In this document: positions 34,201 through 41,441 of the stretch, piece by piece
Numbering within the stretch: position 1 is the first letter of the stretch
How the letters are laid out: every line of letters begins with the position of its first letter
Origin: Streptomyces sp. NRRL S-646
GTDB lineage: Bacteria; Actinomycetota; Actinomycetes; Streptomycetales; Streptomycetaceae
Length of the DNA: 64,000 nt
NCBI RefSeq assembly: GCF_000720765.1
Contig: NZ_JODC01000012.1
Location: 175,754-239,753 of the forward strand
Direction: 5' to 3'
Program-made: the position numbers and the translations under genes
Notes under the pieces: generated by a model
The model's input: the letters and a program-made list of their open reading frames with translations, nothing else
What the model was told of the DNA's origin: nothing
Databases searched by the model: none

Positions 34201-34588
34201 GGCCGACGAGGCGACCTCCTCCGACGGCGACATGATCACGGCCGCCATCAAGCTCCTCAGGCTCGGCCCCGTCATCGGCCAGCGCACCTGGGGCGGAGTG
34301 GTCGGCATGACCGGCCGCCACCGCCTCGGCGACGGCACGGTCATCACCGTCCCGATGAACGCGGCCTGGTTCGACGCCTACGGCTGGACCGTGGAGAACA
34401 AGGGGGTGACTCCGGACCTGGAGATCCTCCGGACTCCGCTGGACTGGGCGGAGGGACGGCATGCGCAGCTGGACGATGCGGTCCAACTGGCGGTGCAGTT
34501 GCTGGAGTCCAACCCCCCGGCCACACCGCCGGATTACTCGAACGTCCCTGACCGCTCACGTCCGAAGCTGCCGCCCAGGGCGAAGTGA
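31295..34588 (+). CDS. Tricorn-like protease (S41 family, propeller-PDZ)
   Basis: A 1097-aa cytoplasmic protease. Residues ~1-300 and ~310-680 form WD40-like propellers (repeats such as RFSPDGRTIAYTS and AFSPDGAWLTW). A core domain (~700-790) is followed by PDZ (~790-880) and the S41 catalytic domain, with the nucleophile Ser in EATSSDGDM (~970). Archaeal Tricorn trims peptides released by the proteasome, and actinobacteria also have proteasomes. The GTG at 31295 directly abuts GGGGAG, an unusually short ribosome-site spacing. Confidence 0.9.
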   Translation: MSYLRLPHLSGDLLCFVAEDDLWLSPLDGPDRAWRLTVDRTKVGHPRFSPDGRTIAYTSWRSLVPEIHTVPVDGGPGRQLTYWGSADTQVCGWTPAQGDSGGTILAVASHGEPFSYFTWAYKVSPDGDPGRKLPWGPVSDIQVADIEGERRTLLLTGTPPHEPAAWKRYRGGAMGRLWLHGERLLADLEGHLHSPMFVGGRIAFLSDHEGIGNLYSCAHDGSDLRRHTDHDAFYARHASSDGTRVVYQCAGDLWIVDDLAADSGPRPLDVRLSGPRAGRRTYQVPAAQHVDGISVDETGRASAVVVRGSLYWLTHRDGPARTITDTPGVRIRLPEMLGSTGQVAYVTDAEGEDAVEIAYLPRATGDREPRRLASGEVGRVLELVADPQGERLAIASHNGRLLLLDATEDSGGTSRTESGGGEVTELIHSVNGPVRDLAFSPDGAWLTWSHPGIGRSLRQIKMARISRKGQGDHLIVDVTNGRFEDENPVFTRDGRYLAFLSWRGFDPVYDVHTGDLSFPLGCRPYLVPLSSATPSPFALTPEGRPAAGGLDPVEDEEEGGDGAVTVEIEGLENRVTPFPVTASKYSALYPVAGGGLVWLRWPISGALGETFANPDDTTGRPTLEHFNISKAKKSELLEHLDWFALSGDGTRLVVVDESDLRAVPSSESGDGDTTVWIDLRRILHEVDPAAEWRQSYEEAGRLIRAYFWDPGMCGIDWDAVLDQYRPLVERVASPDEFADLLREVLGELGTSHAYVTAARRNEGPPHYQRLQGLLGANLVRRQEGWVVKRILPGESSDSKARSPLAGTGIRDGAVLTHVDGRPVDPLTGPYPLLAGAGGTTVELTFTAAEGEAGRSRRVAVVPLIDERPLRYQDWVAKRRAVVRELSGGRCGYLHIPDMGGSGWAQFNRDLRMEVSRPALIVDVRGNAGGHISELVVEKLSRTILGWDLTRDAQPVSYASNAPRGPVVALADEATSSDGDMITAAIKLLRLGPVIGQRTWGGVVGMTGRHRLGDGTVITVPMNAAWFDAYGWTVENKGVTPDLEILRTPLDWAEGRHAQLDDAVQLAVQLLESNPPATPPDYSNVPDRSRPKLPPRAK

Positions 34589-34620
34589 GAAAGGGTGCCC
34601 CTCGTCAGGGGCACCCTTTC
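34589..34620. terminator. Strong bidirectional terminator
   Basis: A perfect 14-bp stem (GAAAGGGTGCCCCT / AGGGGCACCCTTTC) with a 4-base loop, starting just after the Tricorn stop codon and just before the convergent 76-aa gene's stop. It has A/T tracts at both ends, so it can serve both strands. Confidence 0.9.
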
Positions 34621-34642
34621 CAGTCATCGCAGGACGTCGACG

Positions 34643-34873
34643 TCAGACGTCGTAGTCCTGGTCGAAGCGGTCCTGCTCTTCCCGCTGCAACCGCTCCGTC
34701 TCCTCGTCACGCATGCGCTCGCCCGGCTTGCCGCGCCGCTGACCCTGCTCCTGGCCCGGCCGGCCGCGCTCCTGTCCACGCTGCTGACCCTGCTCGCGGG
34801 CCTGCTGGGCCTTCTGCTTGGCCTGCTCCTGCCACTGTTCCGACTGGTCCTGGAACTTGTCCTTCATACCCAT
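34643..34873 (-). CDS. Small Gln/Arg-rich hydrophilic protein of unknown function
   Basis: A 76-aa protein, starting MGMKDKFQDQSEQWQEQ, with a Gln/Lys/Glu-rich amphipathic first half and a Pro/Gly/Arg-rich middle. It has no membrane segment and is probably disordered or coiled-coil. It resembles small stress-related hydrophilic proteins, but I do not recognise the family. Convergent with the Tricorn-like gene across the terminator. Confidence 0.6.
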   Translation of the reverse strand: MGMKDKFQDQSEQWQEQAKQKAQQAREQGQQRGQERGRPGQEQGQRRGKPGERMRDEETERLQREEQDRFDQDYDV

Positions 34874-34960
34874 GTGGGTTCACTCCCGTAGTGGGTGGGG
34901 GGAAGGCCCTTGACCGGGCCTCGACCAGATTCACACGGCCCACCACGGAGCGCATTTCGA

Positions 34961-35845
34961 TCAACTACGGTGCGTAGCGCGGGCTTCCTCGTCCGCCGCC
35001 CCACCTGCACCGACGAGCCCCGACCGCATGCCCTCCAACCGTGACCCGAACCGCCGCATCTCCCGCTGCCCCACCGTCCCGATGAGCCCCGGCAGATACC
35101 CCCGCACGCCCTGCATCCCGCGCAGCCACCACTGCCCGTACACATGACTGGAGCGCCGCTCGATCCCGGCGACGATCCGGTCGACGGCGGGCCCCAGCGG
35201 ATACGTCTTGTTGGACGGCCACGGCAGCCGCTGCCGCAGCTCCCGCATCACCTCGTCCTGGTCGGCGCCCCGCACCATGTCGGTGTCGGTCCACGACAGA
35301 TACCCGACCCCGACCCGTACGCCCTTGTACCCGACCTCGGCCCGCAGACTGTGCGCATACGCCTCCACACCGGACTTGGAGGCGCAGTACGCCGTCATCA
35401 TCGGCGCCGGAGTGATCGCCGCGAGGGACGCGATCTGCAGCAGATAGCCGCGGCTCTGCATCAGAACCGGCAGGAACGCACGGGCAGTCACCGCGGACCC
35501 GATGAGATTCACCTCGATCACCCGCCGCCAGGCCTCGGGGTCCGAGTCGACGAAGGGACCGCCGGTGGCCACACCGGCGTTCGCCACGACGATGTCGACC
35601 TTCCCGAACCGCTCCTTGACCTCCTCCGCGACCCGCGCCATCGCCTGGTGGTCCGTCACATCGGCGTACCAGTGGTCGCTGTCGCTGTGCAGCCGCTCGG
35701 AGACCTGCTTGAGGGCGTCCTGCTCCAGCCCGACCAGCGCCACCTCGGCGCCCCGCGCGGACAGCTTGCGGGCGAGCAGCTCACCGACACCGCGCGCGGC
35801 GCCCGTGACGACGGCGACCTGTCCTTCGAGGCTGACCTTGCTCAT
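34961..35845 (-). CDS. Short-chain dehydrogenase/reductase (SDR)
   Basis: A 294-aa NAD(P)-dependent oxidoreductase. The Rossmann motif is VTGAARGVGELLA, NAG is in VVANAGVAT, and the active site is Ser (QIASLAAI), Tyr and Lys in YCASKSGVEAY. A ~60-residue C-terminal extension (HVYGQWWLRGMQGVRGYLPG) may contact membrane. It forms an operon with the hydrolase and flavin monooxygenase genes, each joined by 4-base overlaps. Confidence 0.9.
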   Translation of the reverse strand: MSKVSLEGQVAVVTGAARGVGELLARKLSARGAEVALVGLEQDALKQVSERLHSDSDHWYADVTDHQAMARVAEEVKERFGKVDIVVANAGVATGGPFVDSDPEAWRRVIEVNLIGSAVTARAFLPVLMQSRGYLLQIASLAAITPAPMMTAYCASKSGVEAYAHSLRAEVGYKGVRVGVGYLSWTDTDMVRGADQDEVMRELRQRLPWPSNKTYPLGPAVDRIVAGIERRSSHVYGQWWLRGMQGVRGYLPGLIGTVGQREMRRFGSRLEGMRSGLVGAGGAADEEARATHRS

Positions 35846-36759
35846 GCGCCCTCCTTGATCGTTGCGTACGTCGTCACAAGCTCCCGGATACGGCCGCTGA
35901 CCAGCTCCGGCGCCTCCACCGGGGTCATGTGGCCGAGCCCCGGCAGCTCGGTGCTGCCCACACAGTTCGGCAGCGCGGCCACCAGCGCCCGCGCCTGCAC
36001 GGGTGGGGTGAGCCGGTCCGCCGTCCCGACGAGGACAGCCGTCGGCACCCTCAACTCCCGTACGCCGTGGTCGAGATCGAGCAGAGCGAGCACCTGTGAC
36101 CAGGCGTGGCGCACCTTGCGCGGACATGCGTGCACGATCCGCGCGCACGCCTCCACCATGTGCGGCGCCGAACCCGGCCCCATCGTCCCGTACTTGAGGA
36201 TCCGCCGCGCGAGAGGCGTGACCGGTCCGAGGGGCGCCCGCGCCCCCAGGATGTGCTTCGTCAGCCAGGTCCGCAGCCGCCCGGGCCCGAGGGGTACGAC
36301 GGTCGACTCGGCGACCAGCCGCGAGGAGCCCGTGCTGCACAGCAGTACGGCCGCCGCATGCTCCCGGAAGCTCTTTCTCGTGGCCGCCGCCATCACCGTC
36401 ATGCCGCCCATGGAGTGCCCGGCGATCACGGCCTTCTCGCCCGGCGCGAGGGTCGCCTCCAGTACGGCTTCCAGGTCGTCGGCGAGGGCGTCCGGACTGC
36501 ACGCCGGGCTCACCGGACTGCGTCCGTGGCCGCGCTGGTCGTAGGCGATGACACGGTGGTCGGCGGCGAGGTCCCGTATCTGCGCGGCCCAGAAGGCGGT
36601 GGAGCAGGTCCAGCCGTGGGCGAGGACGACGGCGGGCGCGCTCTCCGGCCCGTGCACCTCCACGTGCAGCCGGGCGCCGTCGGCGGAGACGGCGACGAGT
36701 TCGCGGGCGGGGGTGGGCGGTGCGTACGGCCCGGACTTGACGTGCATGAGCCGGCTCAC
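35842..36759 (-). CDS. Alpha/beta hydrolase
   Basis: A 305-aa hydrolase. HGWTCSTAFW forms the oxyanion-hole region, the nucleophile elbow is AGHSMGGMTVM (Ser) and the catalytic His is in GLGHMTPVEAPE. Middle gene of the three-gene operon, overlapping both neighbours by 4 bases. With a Baeyer-Villiger-type monooxygenase next to it, the hydrolase may open the ester or lactone formed. That pairing is inferred. Confidence 0.88.
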   Translation of the reverse strand: MSRLMHVKSGPYAPPTPARELVAVSADGARLHVEVHGPESAPAVVLAHGWTCSTAFWAAQIRDLAADHRVIAYDQRGHGRSPVSPACSPDALADDLEAVLEATLAPGEKAVIAGHSMGGMTVMAAATRKSFREHAAAVLLCSTGSSRLVAESTVVPLGPGRLRTWLTKHILGARAPLGPVTPLARRILKYGTMGPGSAPHMVEACARIVHACPRKVRHAWSQVLALLDLDHGVRELRVPTAVLVGTADRLTPPVQARALVAALPNCVGSTELPGLGHMTPVEAPELVSGRIRELVTTYATIKEGA

Positions 36760-38255
36760 GCGTCCACCTCCGCCTTCTGCTCGGCGGGCGCCCGGAGCAG
36801 CTCGTACTCGGCGAGATCCACCTGCCGCGTGGCCCGCCGGAACTCGGTCGTCGTGCCCGGCCAGATGGTGGTGTTACGACCGCTCGGGTCGAGGTACCAG
36901 CTGGTGCAGCCGCCGGTGTTCCACACCGTCCGCTTCATGCGCTCCTGCACCCGGCGGTTCCAGGCGGCGACGGCGCTCGGCCGGGCCTCCAGGGCGGCTC
37001 GGCCGCCGAGGACGTCCAACTGCCGTACGAAATCGGCCATGTAGTTGAGCTGCGACTCGATCATCAGGATCATCGACGAGTTCCCGAGGCCGGTGTTGGG
37101 CCCGATGATGGTCATCCAGTTGGGGAACCCGGCAGCGCAGGCGCCCCGCAGCGACTCCATGCCGCCCTTCCAGGCCTCGGCGAGGGTCTTGCCCTCCGCC
37201 CCGACCACCCGCTCGGCGATCGGCATGTCGGTGACATGGAACCCGGTGCCGAAGATGATCGCGTCGACCTCGGCCTCGCTCCCGTCGGCAGCGACGACGG
37301 TCGAGCCGCGGATCTCGCTCAGCCCACTGGCCACGACGTCGACATTGGGCCGGGCGAGCGCCGGATAGTAGGTGCTGCTCAGCAGGATCCGCTTGCAGCC
37401 GATGCGGTAGTCGGGGGTGAGCTTGGCGCGCAGGGCCGGGTCCTTGATCGCCCGTGCCATGTTCCGCTTGGCCAACTGCTCCACGAAACCGAGCTCGTTG
37501 GGACGCTTGGTGAAGGCCTGGACCTGCAGCTCCCGGATCCCCCACAGCAGGCCGCGGCGGGCCTGCGCGGTGAAGGGCAGGGTGCGGTGCAGGGCCCGCT
37601 CGGCGCCGCTGATGGCGCGGTCGACGCGCGGCATGACCCACGGCGGGGTGCGCTGGAAGAGGGTGAGCCTGCCGACCTCGGGCTGGATGGCGGGCACGAT
37701 CTGGATGGCGGAGGCGCCCGTCCCCACCATGGCGACGCGCTTGCCACGCAGGTCGTAGTCGTGGTCCCAGCGGGCGGAGTGGAAGACCTTGCCGGGGAAC
37801 GAGTCGAGCCCCGGAACATCGGGCACCTTGGGATCGGACAGCGGCCCGGTCGCGGAGACGACCACATCCGCGGTCAGCGACCCGCTGCTGGTCTCGATCT
37901 CCCACCGCAGCTTCTCGCTGTCCCAGGTCATCATCTTCACTTCGGAGTCGAAGCGGATGTGGGGCCGGAGGTGGAAGACGTCCGTGACGTGCTCCAGGTA
38001 GGCACGGATGTGCTCCTGCCCGGAGAAGGTGCGCGGCCAGTCGGGATTGGGCGCGAAGGAGAAGGAGTAGAGGTGGGAGGGCACGTCGCAGGCGCACCCC
38101 GGGTAACTGTTGTCGCGCCAGGTGCCTCCCACGCTGTCGGCCCGTTCGAGGACGACGAAGTCGGTGACGCCCTCGCGCCGCAGCCGCACGGCGGCCCCGA
38201 GCCCGCCGAACCCGGACCCGATCACCGCCACCCGCACATGCTCCCGCTCAGCCAT
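36756..38255 (-). CDS. Flavin-containing / Baeyer-Villiger-type monooxygenase
   Basis: A 499-aa FAD- and NADPH-dependent monooxygenase. FAD motif VIGSGFGGLGAA; NADPH motif VGTGASAIQIVPAI; the fingerprint region SVGGTWRDNSYPGCACDVPSH; and GTGFHVTD near residue 345. ATG at 38255 (MAEREHVRV). First gene of the operon with the hydrolase and SDR. The set suggests oxidation of a ketone or cyclic substrate, ester hydrolysis and alcohol oxidation. Divergent from a MerR-type regulator across a palindrome. Confidence 0.9.
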   Translation of the reverse strand: MAEREHVRVAVIGSGFGGLGAAVRLRREGVTDFVVLERADSVGGTWRDNSYPGCACDVPSHLYSFSFAPNPDWPRTFSGQEHIRAYLEHVTDVFHLRPHIRFDSEVKMMTWDSEKLRWEIETSSGSLTADVVVSATGPLSDPKVPDVPGLDSFPGKVFHSARWDHDYDLRGKRVAMVGTGASAIQIVPAIQPEVGRLTLFQRTPPWVMPRVDRAISGAERALHRTLPFTAQARRGLLWGIRELQVQAFTKRPNELGFVEQLAKRNMARAIKDPALRAKLTPDYRIGCKRILLSSTYYPALARPNVDVVASGLSEIRGSTVVAADGSEAEVDAIIFGTGFHVTDMPIAERVVGAEGKTLAEAWKGGMESLRGACAAGFPNWMTIIGPNTGLGNSSMILMIESQLNYMADFVRQLDVLGGRAALEARPSAVAAWNRRVQERMKRTVWNTGGCTSWYLDPSGRNTTIWPGTTTEFRRATRQVDLAEYELLRAPAEQKAEVDA

Positions 38256-38280
38256 GCCGACGCCCTTCCTCACGCGACCC

Positions 38281-38298
38281 CGCCAGTGAACACTGGCG
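38281..38298. promoter_or_regulatory. Candidate operator of the monooxygenase operon
   Basis: CGCCAGTG-AA-CACTGGCG is a perfect 8-bp-arm palindrome, 26 bases before the monooxygenase start and 85 bases before the MerR start. It may be bound by the divergent MerR regulator or by another repressor. Confidence 0.5.
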
Positions 38299-38382
38299 CA
38301 ATGGGAGAGTAGAACACCTCCGTACCGATGGGTAGGGGTGGAGAGGAAGGAAGTTACCGGCGGTACAACATAGGCTGCGTTC

Positions 38383-39024
38383 GTGACCGAGAAGCGCGAG
38401 TACCGCATGGAGGAACTGGCCCGCCTGGCCGGCATCACCGTACGCACCCTGCGCTTCTACCGAGAACGCAAACTCATACCGCCACCCCGCCGCGAGGGCC
38501 GTATCGCCTGGTACGACGACCACCATCTGGCCCGCCTGCACACGATCGCGGCGATGCTGGAACGCGGCCACACCCTCACCGGCATCGCGGAACTGGCAGA
38601 GGCCCTCGACCACGGCCGGGACGTCGCCGACCTCCTGGGCGTCGAGCCGACCGAGGAGGAACCGGTCCGCCTCACCCCCGAGGAACTCGCCGCCCGCTTC
38701 GAGGGCCAGGTCACCCCCGAGAACCTCTCCGCCGCCCTCGACCTCGGCTACCTCGGCACCGACGGCGACGAGATCGTCCACATCAGCCGCCGCCTCCTGG
38801 ACGTCTCCTCGGCCCTGGTCCGCGAGGGCATCCCCCTGGCCGAGGTCCTCAAGGCGGGCGCCCGGGTCCGCGAACACGTCGACGCCCTGGCAGAGATGTT
38901 TGCCGAGCTCGTCCTCCGCCACACCGGCGAGGAGGACCTCCAGCGCTTGCGCCCACTGGCCCGCAGCGTGGTGGAGGCAGAACTCTCACTGGCGCTGGAC
39001 CGGCGGTTGCGCAAGCAGGGCTAG
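38383..39024 (+). CDS. MerR-family transcriptional regulator
   Basis: 213 aa. The N-terminal MerR motif is YRMEELARLAGITVRTLRFY with RKLIPPPRREGRIAWYDDHH, followed by a dimerisation helix and a ~100-residue C-terminal effector domain without Cys metal ligands. GTG at 38383; TAGGCT lies 6 bases upstream and no ribosome site is visible, so it may be leaderless. Probably controls the divergent monooxygenase operon. Confidence 0.88.
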   Translation: MTEKREYRMEELARLAGITVRTLRFYRERKLIPPPRREGRIAWYDDHHLARLHTIAAMLERGHTLTGIAELAEALDHGRDVADLLGVEPTEEEPVRLTPEELAARFEGQVTPENLSAALDLGYLGTDGDEIVHISRRLLDVSSALVREGIPLAEVLKAGARVREHVDALAEMFAELVLRHTGEEDLQRLRPLARSVVEAELSLALDRRLRKQG

Positions 39025-39769
39025 CGTCCTGAGGCACCCCTTGTCTGGTAGTTCCTGATCTTTCACACCATCGAGGCGCTTTCCGGATAATCCTGGGCGG
39101 AACCGCGTTCGTACTCCGAGAGTGAGATCGAGAAGGCCCCGGCGGCTGTGCCACCAGCCCCGGGGTGTGGCCGACACTTTCAAGGAGCGTCGACGTGCCC
39201 AAGGGTAGTCCTCAGCCTTCACAACCGACCTCGACTCCGACCGAAAGCCCGCGAGCTCTTGGAGCTGTGCGCCTCAGCAACGTGACCGAAGTGACCACCT
39301 CACCCGGCAGGCAGCGCGCCTGCATCCAGCAGTGCACCCAGCAACTGGGCTTCACTCTGATCGCCGAAGCCGAAGATCTGGGGGTATCCGCACGCAAGAC
39401 GTCCCCTTCGATAGGCCTTCACTATCGCCGTGGCTGCAACGCCCGGACGACTACGACGCCATCGTGTGGTCACATGTGGACCGCGCCGTGCGTTCCGTCG
39501 CCCACATGTCCGAGTTGATCGAGTGGGGTCAGCAGCATGCGAAGACACTCGTCTTCGGGATGTCTGAAGAGCGTCAGCCGCTCGTGGTCACGCCGCAGGC
39601 AGATGGCGACGCCATTCGCCGTGGACGGCGAGGTGGCGCGGGAGCAACTCCTCGAGGACGGCGTTCGCGTCACAGTAGCCAAGGGGCGGTCGGGCGGCGG
39701 ACCGAAGCGGCTGGCCGGACCGGATACGTCTCGCTTGACCTTCACAGTCGGCGAACGAGTCAACACGCC
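39025..39769. other. Gene-poor 745-base gap with mobile-element debris
   Basis: Base composition is lower in G+C than both flanks. The only recognisable coding remnant is the serine recombinase fragment. A reading-frame piece near 39560-39770 on the plus strand (with DGEVAREQLLEDGV and KGRSGGGPKRLAGPDTS) looks like a leftover of another gene that I cannot name. Confidence 0.55.
39195..39560 (+). pseudogene. Serine recombinase (resolvase N-terminal domain) remnant
   Basis: A GTG at 39195 with AAGGAG upstream opens a frame reading AVRLSNVTEVTTSPGRQ and LGVSARKTSP. The domain continues in another frame as FDRPSLSPWL and YDAIVWSHVDRAVRSVAHM, the catalytic-domain helix of large serine recombinases. 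The frames join at a single-base loss in the C-run at 39403-39406. The recombinase and zinc domains beyond are gone, so the gene is dead even without the frameshift. Confidence 0.7.
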
Positions 39770-40573
39770 TCACATCTCGAAGACCACCGTCACAGGAGCA
39801 TGATCCGACCACCGCTCCTCATGGCTGGCCGCCCGCTCCACAACAGCCTTGACCGCACGGGCGGCCAGCCCAGGCGTTGCGACGGCGAGGTCGATCCTCC
39901 AACCTGAATCCGCATCGAAGGCCCTCCCCCGATACGACCACCACGTGTACGGCCCCTCCACCTCCGGATGCAGAGCTCGTACGACGTCCACATAGCCGCC
40001 GTCGGCCTCGTCAAAGACCTGCGTGAGCCACTCCCGCTCCTCCGGCAGGAACCCGGAGTTCTTGGTGTTGCCGCGCCAGTTCTTGAGGTCGGCCTGCTGG
40101 TGGGCGATGTTCCAGTCGCCGCAGACGACCACCTCCCGGCCGTCGGCGGCAGCCCGCTCCCGCAGGGCCTTGAGGTACGCCAGGAACTCGCCCATGAAGC
40201 GGATCTTCTCGTCCTGGCGCCCGGTGCCGACCTCGCCCGAGGGGAGGTAGAGGGAGGCCACCGTGACACCCGGCAGGTCGACCTCGACATAGCGGCCGCT
40301 GGTCTCGAACTCCGCCGCGCCGAAGCCGACCTGGATGCGGTCGGGCTCGCGGCGGGTGTAGAGGGAGACGCCGGCCCGGCCCTTGGCGGCGGCCGGCGCA
40401 TGGACGACATGCCAGCCGTCGGGCGTACGCACGTGCTCGGGCAGCTGCTGCGGCTCGGCGCGCACCTCCTGCAGGCAGAGCACATCGGCCGAGGTGCCTG
40501 CGAGCCACTCCACGAAGCCCTTCTTCGCGGCGGCGCGCAGTCCATTGACATTGACGGAAGTCACAGTGAGCAC
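39770..40573 (-). CDS. xth: Exodeoxyribonuclease III (AP endonuclease)
   Basis: A 267-aa enzyme of the EEP nuclease fold that cuts DNA at abasic sites and trims 3' ends in base-excision repair. Motifs: VNVNGLRAA, LCLQEVRA (metal Glu), CGDWNIAH (Asp/Asn), GWRIDLAVA and the final His in WSDHAPV. I chose the GTG at 40573 (MLTVTSVNVNGLR) to match family starts. Divergent from the GNAT gene, with 69 bases between starts. Confidence 0.92.
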   Translation of the reverse strand: MLTVTSVNVNGLRAAAKKGFVEWLAGTSADVLCLQEVRAEPQQLPEHVRTPDGWHVVHAPAAAKGRAGVSLYTRREPDRIQVGFGAAEFETSGRYVEVDLPGVTVASLYLPSGEVGTGRQDEKIRFMGEFLAYLKALRERAAADGREVVVCGDWNIAHQQADLKNWRGNTKNSGFLPEEREWLTQVFDEADGGYVDVVRALHPEVEGPYTWWSYRGRAFDADSGWRIDLAVATPGLAARAVKAVVERAASHEERWSDHAPVTVVFEM

Positions 40574-40642
40574 GCGGGAACGATACCGGCACACTGGATC
40601 GAGACCGGAACTCCATCAATGCATAGGTGTACGATCTCCGAC

Positions 40643-41125
40643 ATGGTTATACGTCGCGTCTCCTTCGATCACCCGGACGCCGTCAAGCTGAACGACGAGG
40701 TCCAGGCGGAGTACCACGTGCGCTACGGCGACGGCGGGGACGCCACGTCCCTGGACCCGACGGACTTCGAGCCGCCGAACGGCGTGTACTTCATCGCCTA
40801 CGACGAGAACGACTCCCCCGTGGCCACGGGCGGCTGGCGCGCCCAGGACACCAACGACGAGGGCAACCTCGACGGGGACGCCGAGGTCAAGCGGATGTAC
40901 GTGGTGCAGGCGGCGCGCGGCCGCGGGCTCGCGCGGCGCATCCTGGCCGCCCTGGAGGAGGACGCCCGAGCGGCCGGCCGGGCCAGGATGGTCCTGGAGA
41001 CGGGCACGAAGCAGCCGGAGGCCATCGCCCTGTACACGTCCAGCGGGTACGCGCCCTGCGAGAAGTTCGGGTACTACCGGCACTACGAGAGCAGCCGGTG
41101 CTTCGCGAAGCAGCTCGGCTCCTGA
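40643..41125 (+). CDS. GNAT-family N-acetyltransferase
   Basis: A 160-aa acetyltransferase with the acetyl-CoA loop QAARGRGLARRIL near residue 90 and the C-terminal ALYTSSGYAPCEKFGYY. Substrate unknown. The ATG at 40643 has TACGAT 7 bases upstream and no ribosome site, so translation is probably leaderless. Confidence 0.85.
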   Translation: MVIRRVSFDHPDAVKLNDEVQAEYHVRYGDGGDATSLDPTDFEPPNGVYFIAYDENDSPVATGGWRAQDTNDEGNLDGDAEVKRMYVVQAARGRGLARRILAALEEDARAAGRARMVLETGTKQPEAIALYTSSGYAPCEKFGYYRHYESSRCFAKQLGS

Positions 41126-41199
41126 CCGTCCGCGACTCTTCCCGGCGTCACCAACTCGGCCCGTGGGACGCACTGGTGGCGCCGGACGGGGAGCAAAGC

Positions 41200-41237
41200 A
41201 AAGATCCCGCCCGATCAACCGATCGGACGGGATCTTT
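41200..41237. terminator. Terminator hairpin between GNAT gene and tRNA-Ala
   Basis: AAAGATCCCG-x-CCGATC paired with GATCGG-x-CGGGATCTTT, with one mismatch and a short loop; A and T tracts on both sides suit termination from either strand. It lies downstream of the minus-strand tRNA and the plus-strand GNAT gene. Confidence 0.85.
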
Positions 41238-41274
41238 CCAACTCCCCCGAGTCTCCTCGGGTTAGTTGTTGCGG

Positions 41275-41348
41275 TGGACCTGAGGGGATTTGAACCCCTG
41301 GCCCCCTCGATGCGAACGAGGTGCGCTACCGGACTGCGCCACAGGCCC
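41275..41348 (-). tRNA. tRNA-Ala (anticodon CGC)
   Basis: A 74-base cloverleaf reads on the minus strand. Acceptor GGGCCTG pairs with CAGGTCC and keeps the G3:U70 pair that marks tRNA-Ala. The D arm has GCGCAGTCCGGTAGCGC, the anticodon arm is CCTCG-TTCGCAT-CGAGG (CGC, reading GCG), and the T arm is GGGG-TTCAAAT-CCCC. The discriminator is A. The 3' CCA is not fully encoded (CCG follows). GCG is a common codon in this GC-rich genome. Confidence 0.95.
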
Positions 41349-41441
41349 TTGCAACGAGTGAAACTCTAGCACCCCGATCCGCGTGCTTGGAAATCCGTTC
41401 CTGGCCCGCCGCCGGGGCAGCGGCACAGGTGGGGCGGGGGG

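Noticed and set aside
39560-39803. Short plus-strand frame with KGRSGGGPKRLAGPDTS as a possible gene
   Set aside because: No start with a ribosome site, no recognisable domain and overlap with the 3' end of xth; better seen as debris.
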